64,000 bases of DNA, taken from positions 17,958,001 through 18,022,000 of the forward strand of contig OZ005606.1 in assembly GCA_963930655.1 (NCBI GenBank). The letters run 5' to 3'. Below the pieces are notes generated by a model that did not search any database, was not told the origin of the DNA, and was given only the letters and a program-made list of their open reading frames with translations. The DNA is from Myrica gale. Its lineage: Eukaryota > Streptophyta > Magnoliopsida > Fagales > Myricaceae. Below are positions 58,261 through 64,000 of this stretch, in pieces. The position numbers were made by a program, and so were the translations under genes. Numbering within the stretch: the stretch's first letter is position 1; the number at the start of each line of letters is the position of its first letter.

Positions 58261-59911
58261 ATTCACACCGATATTTGATTCGTCCTAAGTATAAAGGAAA
58301 TAGAAGTGGTAAATTTTTATTTAAATTTCATTTAAGGGTATCATCATTACGTTTGTTTTTCCCTTTTTGTTCGATTTAATTTTGTGTAATTGCTGTTTGT
58401 AGTTTGGACCAAACCGGATTGATTGAAATATCTAATTAAAATATAAATTCCAAAATTAAAATGGACCAAAACTTCACAAATGCTGACCCAAATTTCTTGA
58501 AATTTCTGTTACTTCCGAGGATTAAAGTTACGACGACCGTACCATACGCACCGGCCAGCCAGGCCTATAGAGTGATCTCCGCCCCACCCTATATTGACGA
58601 TTCTGTACGGAGGCCACAGGTTAGATCTAATACTGTTACTGCCTATATGATGGGCGTGGGCGGACGCGCCTGACGAGAGGTAGGATGGAATTGGGATGGA
58701 TGAAAGCATGTGCGGGCACAGTTGTCTCGTAAGACACTGAAGAAAGAAATGCGCGTGTGGCACGTACGAATTCGACTCGTATCCCGAAGAAATAAAACTA
58801 CAGGGGGGGGCACAGAAGGAATGATAATTCGTTGGGACAGAAAATCTGGAAATACTCCAGAGGGGGGGGAGACCTGTACCTAAGAGCCGTAGCTGCTAAT
58901 CACTAAATACCCTTTTGTCGTGGCCTCACCCAGCACGAGGCATCCTTTTTTTGGTTCTCTGCAAAAAAAAAAAAAAAGCGTCTTCCGTTTACCTTACTAG
59001 ACAAGTTTTCAATTTCCTATTTTTAAGAAATAAATTTTAAAATATAAAAGCTAACTAACAAATCATTAAATTTTCACACAAATTTTGATATTTATTTTAT
59101 AAAAAAGCAATTTAATTAAATCATCTTTGTACATGTTTTTTTTTTATAAACTCCCATATAAATTGAATCTACCGTAAAAAAATCTTTACAATTTTTCATC
59201 AACTTTTCACGAACCGATATTCCTTGAATCTTTTAAAAAATCTTTACAGCTCGGTGAATCTATACTACAAATTTTAAAAACAAAATTATAAAATTATGAA
59301 TATTTATATAGACGAGAGTTTTATAGATTTTTGTGTAAAATTTAAAGAAATTTTTTAAAGATATTTAATTTCTATTGAAATTTATAAAAAAAAGATGATT
59401 TGATTTAATTTTTTAATAAAAAAATATTAAAATTATATAAAAATGCAAAAGAGAAGGTTTGTTAGAATTTTTTTTCAACATATTCTATATATATAAAAAA
59501 TAACGAACTTGTCGGACATCACTTATTGACAGTAACTAGAAAATATTTTTTTTCTCGATCTCTCTTTTAATACTCCCATCTCATAACGATCAAAGTAAGA
59601 ATTTGAGGCATAAAAAACGTTTACAGAGACCATACATGTGGGACCATGCATGCTAGCATCTAGGACCACAATCGCCATTTTCTGCTCTATAATTGCTGCA
59701 AAGCTTTGACAACTTCTATACGTGTCAGGGACGGGCCGCCCCAGCTCCTCCAAAAATCATCAGACTATCTTTTTTCCCTTAGTCAATTTTTTTTTTTAAT
59801 ATTTTCTCCTATTTTGGTCCACAAAATTTATTTATGTGTAATTGACCCTTAAGATTCAATCTTGACTTTGTCTCTATTTTTGATATTTTGGATTGTTCCT
59901 GATCACGTGAA

Positions 59912-60334
59912 CACTAGGGGTGAATAAACAGATTATAGGTGTCAATTTTACCAGCACCGGCATCGAGAATCACCAAACCGGAGGCTCTAGGTATCGGAAC
60001 TTAAAACAACGGGGGTCTCCGTCATTGGACCTTTTCTTTTGACCCCTACCCCCTCTCTCTCTACTTACTATCTCCCTCTCCGACTACTCCCTCTCCGACT
60101 ACACTCTCTCCCTCAACCCGTTGCTGGTCGCCCTTGTGCCGAGCTCCATCGCCATTACACGGTGAGCCACCAAACCGTGTAACAGGCACCGGTATCAATT
60201 GGTCAGAAAATTAGTCTTTGCCGATACCGGTTTATAAACGATGTCAGTTACACGGTTCAGTGGCTCACCGTATAACGGTGACAGAGCTTGGTACATCAAA
60301 TCGGCTCTCACACTATTATTACTCACCCCTAGTG
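59912..60334. mobile_element. Terminal-inverted-repeat element, TIR CACTAGGGGTGA
   Basis: The left end CACTAGGGGTGAATAA and the reverse complement of the right end CACTAGGGGTGAGTAA match over the first 12 bases. The core TAGGGGTG is typical of hAT MITEs. It contains a second inverted repeat around CCGTGTAAC/GTTACACGG and GGTGAGCCAC. The flanks GTGAACAC and GTGAGCTT agree only partly, so the superfamily is not settled. Confidence 0.65.
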
Positions 60335-60897
60335 AGCTTAGCTCTACTCAATCTTAATACAATTCTTACGCATAATTAAATAAATCCCCTCTCTTTTATT
60401 TTATTTTTCTCTTGACCAACATATCCATAGTAGGATTTTCCTAAACCAAGCCCTACAAATCATTCAATGTGAAAGGATAGCGTGTGCTCTAAATTTTCGA
60501 AAAATGATCAAAGTATGAGCAGTTCTCTACACTTTTCAATTTAATCACAGATCTTGGTTCATCTATCTTGATTATAATTTTATTATTATTTAAAATGATC
60601 TTTTACCTTTTAAAAGTATGGGACTACCAATTTAAAAAAAGAATATGACATTTTAAAAGGGACATAAAGTAGATGTAACGTTTTAATTCATGACCCAATA
60701 CTATTGTACTGATAATTAGCAATTTATAGTATTAATTAAAAAATATAATCATTAATCCTTTGGAAACGTTTTTAATTATTGTCAACTGAAGTAGGTCTTA
60801 AAAACTAGTAAGGACTTCAAGCCGTAATTAAATATAAAGTAAAACTTGAGAGACAAACACTTACATTTTCCTCCACAAATATGGACATACTATATAG

Positions 60898-61038
60898 GAT
60901 GTTCGGTTAGTGTGTATTTTGAGATTTTTTTGTGTTTTGAGATTTTTTAGGTGATGTTAATTTTATTGGTATGCGTGTTGTAGTTATTTTTAGGTGATGT
61001 TAAAAAAATCTTGAAAATACAAACAAACCGAACAAGCC
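60898..61038. mobile_element. MITE-like element (TGTTCGGT family)
   Basis: Ends GGATGTTCGGTTAGTG and ACAAACCGAACAAGCC are inverted repeats. Two internal copies of 'ttttaggtgatgtta'. Confidence 0.7.
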
Positions 61039-61054
61039 ATGTTTTCTGTTAGAT

Positions 61055-61255
61055 TAAGGCTGCGTTTGTGTTATAAAATTTTTTACTTTCTAATATTTTA
61101 ACACAATAAAATATTACAGTATAATCTCCCTCCCTCATCAAATCATTACTTTTCACTATTAAAAATATAAAAAAATTACCTCTTTTCACTTTTTCACTAA
61201 ACCCAATAACTACAAGTTTAATAACATTAAAATTTTACTAAACAAACCCACGCTA
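61055..61255. mobile_element. hAT-like MITE copy
   Basis: Starts AAGGCTGCGTTTGTGTT and ends AACAAACCCACGCT. The interior ('aaatattacagtataatctccctc', 'tcactttttcactaaaccc') matches the 52489 and 58084 copies. Confidence 0.65.
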
Positions 61256-62008
61256 AAGTTTTGAGGTAAAAAGTTTGGTTAACCGGAAAGTTATCAATAT
61301 TAATGGCCAAATAAAAAAGAAAATCCATCTATTTTTCAGAAGTGCCACTAAAATCTATAAAATTTTAATTTATATAAATATTTCTAATTCTATAAAATTT
61401 TTAAAAATCTTTAAATTTTTTATTAAACGAAAATAGTCTATATAAGAATATTTTAAAATATCTACAAAAGAAAACATGCGTAATTGTGAAAAGAGGTGAT
61501 AGGCTTAAGCTAGCTAGTTTTAATAGGTCGTGCTGGGCTTTTCCATTTTCAAGAGTCGGCACCGTCTCTACACAAGTCTACGCTTCTGAGCTAACAAGTT
61601 GTAGAGCCCTATAATTAAACCAAACGTGACGGATAATAATCAATCGGATCAGAGAATTTCCAAATTGTATTCCGAATTTCCACGTACGGAACCTACTTTA
61701 TGTATCCTCCTGTCCCCACTTGACGTGCTCCTCCTTCCTACGATCCTCGCCGTCGATATGCCTCGGGAACCCCGTAGGCATATGTTGAGGGTTAGTGGAC
61801 GGTGTAGATTTCCGTAGCTTGTCTTGTCTGGGTTTGATGGGGATACGTCTTTTGCCTGTGCATGAATTGGTTGACTTTTTCGAGTAGTTTTAGTTTGACG
61901 TGAAAGCCAGCCCCCAAGAACCGCAGGAATCCAAAGACAACAAGATGGGCAATGGCTTTTCAGCTTTGACTGTTTCAATGGCGACAGCGAGAAGAGATGG
62001 GAAACAGA

Positions 62009-62401
62009 GGGTATGTTTGGCCGAAAAAATTTTGGCTTAAAAGTTTAAGTTTAATTATAAAATTTTTATCACAAATTTTTTATTATTATAATATTTATTA
62101 AAAATATTTTCTCTTCACTTTTTCACCAACTCTCATAGGGGATGTTTGAGGGTGAAAATTTTGGGTATTAAAATTTGAGAAATATTATAAAGTAAAGAAA
62201 TGTTATGGGGTTGGTGAAAAAGTGAAGAGAAAAGATTTTTAATAAATATTATAATAATAAAAAATCATGTGAAGAATTTTTTAGTATTAAACCCAAATAT
62301 TTGGCCTCAATTATTTGAGGCTCAAACATGCCCATAACATATCTTTACTTTATAATATTTTTCAAACTCCAATACCCAAAAATTTCACCCTCAAACATAC
62401 C
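62009..62401. mobile_element. MITE interrupted by an inverted copy of its own family
   Basis: The outer element runs from GGGTATGTTTGGCC to CTCAAACATACC. A second, complete element (62138-62333) sits inside it in opposite orientation, flanked by ATA on both sides (62135-62137, 62334-62336). Outer sequence resumes after it, as seen by comparison with the copy at 49410-49565. Confidence 0.8.
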
Positions 62402-62582
62402 AAGAGGATTGTGTAATTGTGTAATTCTCTGGTTAAGCTGCGCACTTCCTTGCCACAGTTTTAATTCTGTCTTGGTCACCCAGTCACCACCAACAGGTGA
62501 GATTAGTTCCGTAATTTTGTCTAATCTCTGATTAGTGAAAGTACTACAACGACATTTTTTAGGCCATTGAAGTAATCTAAGA

Positions 62583-62741
62583 GGATGTTCGGTGGGGTAG
62601 TTTTTTGAAAATTTTTTGTGTTTTGAACTTTATTGGTATACGTGCGGTAGTTATATTTTAGGTGATGTTAAAAAAAATGTTCGGTTTGTGTATTCTTAGG
62701 ATTTAAAAAATCCCGAGAATACAAAGTTGCCGAACAGCCCC
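62583..62741. mobile_element. MITE-like element (TGTTCGGT family)
   Basis: Ends GGATGTTCGGTGGGG and GTTGCCGAACAGCCCC are inverted repeats. Same family as 54575-54752 and 60898-61038. Confidence 0.7.
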
Positions 62742-63411
62742 TAAAGGTCTGGAATCTGAGGCCTGGATTTCCAAAAGACCAAGAACTCTTCTACTGTAAG
62801 AAACAGGCTTTACGCGGTGAGTTTTGTAAACATAGGGGGCGTTTGTTTTCCAATATTTCCACTCCTTAAAATTTTCAAATAATCATAAAATAATCTTTCT
62901 CTTCATTAAATTATAAAATAAAATTATACTATTCAATTAAATCTTTCATCTACTAACTTTTTCATAAAATACTATATTTTTTCACATACTCCAATACTCA
63001 AAATTTTTAAAACTCCTATATTTCTAGGATTAAACACCACCATAATCAACGTAGGCAGGATATTCCAACCTACATAATTAGAGGACGTACAACAGTAGGG
63101 CAAGATTGTCTTTCCATGTATATATGGGCGCCCTCTTCAGGACAGAATGACAGATGAGTGGGTGTCCGAAATCAAATATCGTAGTCTTTAGAACAATTTT
63201 AATTTCATGGGATTTTGGTGATGATGACGACTTTGGCGTTTCATTGAGAATGGACTTTATGAGAGAGAGACAAAGGTCAAAGCAAGGCAGTTGTGGGACT
63301 GTACAAGGGTAATGATTTTTGTTCGAAGGGCGGGATCAGAACTCTGAAGCACGTGATATATATATATATATAGATTATAAAATAATAACATATTCATCTG
63401 AGAGCACGATG

Positions 63412-63602
63412 ACATGTTTGAGCCTCCAATTAATTGGCTCAAAATTTTAGATTTACCATTAAAAAATTTACCACATAATTTTTATTATTATAATATTTAT
63501 TAAAATCTTCTTTCTCTTCATTTTTTATCGTTTTTCATGATATTTTTTAATTTATAATATTTCTCAGATCCCAATACCCAAAATTTTTATCCTCAAACAT
63601 GT
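63412..63602. mobile_element. MITE-like element (ATGTTTGAG family)
   Basis: Ends ACATGTTTGAGCC and ATCCTCAAACATGT are inverted repeats. Internal TTATTATTATAATATTTATTAAAA is shared with the 62009 and 49410 copies. Confidence 0.7.
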
Positions 63603-63603
63603 T

Positions 63604-64000
63604 TATATTAACTTCTGCGGTGTAAGCAAAAGGGTAGAATAATAATAAAAAAAAAGGGTAGAATCAGAAAGTGGAAACAAGCAGCAGCGGCAGGCGCAGG
63701 TATTTTCAGAAGCCCTTCAAGGAATTTACAGACCCTCTCTCTGCCTCAGCTTCGTCATTTCCTTTTCTTTCATTCTCTCTCTCTCTCTCGCTTAGTATTT
63801 GCATATATATTGCTGCTTGTAAACATCGACAGTTCCAACGCGTTTAAAAGAATATAGCGCTCTTTGTTGAAGCCAAAGCAAGTCAAGAAGATTTTGTGTT
63901 TTAAACTTCTGGAGAGAGGAAGAGAAGGTGAACCAGGTGGAGTTAGGGAATCTAGGAGAAAGCCAGTCGGGAAAGCTTGTGTAGAAGAGGAAAGGATTAT
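63604..64000 (+). promoter_or_regulatory. Probable promoter and 5' leader of a gene beyond the window
   Basis: No ATG occurs on the plus strand over about 400 bases. The sequence passes from a TATATAT-like box (about 63803-63810) through CT-rich tracts (about 63735-63790) to a GA-rich leader, the usual look of a plant core promoter and 5' UTR. The gene itself would start past 64000 and cannot be named. Confidence 0.45.

Larger units (their letters stand above)
51987..59911. other. Long AT-rich intergenic region with MITEs
   Basis: No gene I can support. It holds the MITE at 52489-52684, MITE-like copies at 54575-54752, about 57746-58022 and 58084-58260, a GC-rich patch at about 55410-56060, and inverted-repeat-like AT-rich sequence at about 59003-59480. 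A promoter-like CT-rich patch at about 53840-53900 precedes a 45-codon frame (MPIFPSVFRATQSSTLLEDF, 54071-54208) of unknown status. Confidence 0.5.
60335..63603. other. AT-rich intergenic DNA with several MITEs
   Basis: Contains the MITEs listed separately. Between them, about 61640-61980 is less AT-rich but shows no gene I can identify. A (TA)n run lies at about 63357-63372. Confidence 0.5.

Noticed and set aside
58461-58673. 70-residue frame MDQNFTNADPNF...
   Set aside because: No similarity that I recognise and overlapped by an equally long antisense frame; left unannotated.

Overview
This is a stretch of nuclear DNA from a flowering plant, most likely a eudicot. The evidence is AT-rich intergenic DNA with MITEs, SIRE-type Copia and chromovirus/Tat Gypsy retrotransposons, an L1-type LINE, an En/Spm (CACTA) transposon, a florendovirus-like endogenous pararetrovirus, and two plant genes. 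I cannot name the species from the sequence.

Layout. From 1 to 5950 there is a nest of retroelements: a 5'-truncated LINE abuts a long Gypsy LTR, and that LTR is interrupted by a solo Copia LTR rich in the palindrome GTGTCGACAC. From 6155 to 7255 (minus strand) lies a two-exon short-chain dehydrogenase/reductase (SDR) gene with a TATA box. A decayed Copia fragment lies at 9974-10975. At 11967-12272 is an intact one-exon gene for the mitochondrial complex I subunit NDUFB7. About 5 kb of non-coding DNA follows.

From 17.5 to 35.4 kb is a three-level nest. A pararetrovirus remnant (minus strand) is split by a SIRE-like Copia element (21262-35240), and that element is interrupted by a partial Gypsy element with a 3.7 kb LTR (about 22881-27881). 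All coding parts here are broken. From 38.6 to 41.2 kb is the collapsed end of a Tat-lineage Gypsy element, with a 26-bp minisatellite and an antisense extra ORF. From about 41.5 to 48.7 kb is a degenerate CACTA element with TNP2-like and TNPA-like remnants. It contains a complete 1.4 kb non-autonomous hAT element flanked by a perfect 8-bp target-site duplication.

From 48.7 to 63.6 kb the DNA is AT-rich and full of MITEs. The standout is a 799-bp Mutator-like element at 51179-51977. It has long inverted repeats, a perfect 9-bp target-site duplication, and a captured piece of a CRM-domain (CRS1/YhbY, CFM3-like) organelle splicing-factor gene, so it is a small Pack-MULE. The last 400 bases are CT/GA-rich and lack any ATG, so they look like the promoter and 5' leader of a gene beyond the window.

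The two host genes, SDR and NDUFB7, are unrelated neighbours. Almost everything else is the record of successive insertions. I saw no CRISPR array, rRNA or convincing tRNA gene.
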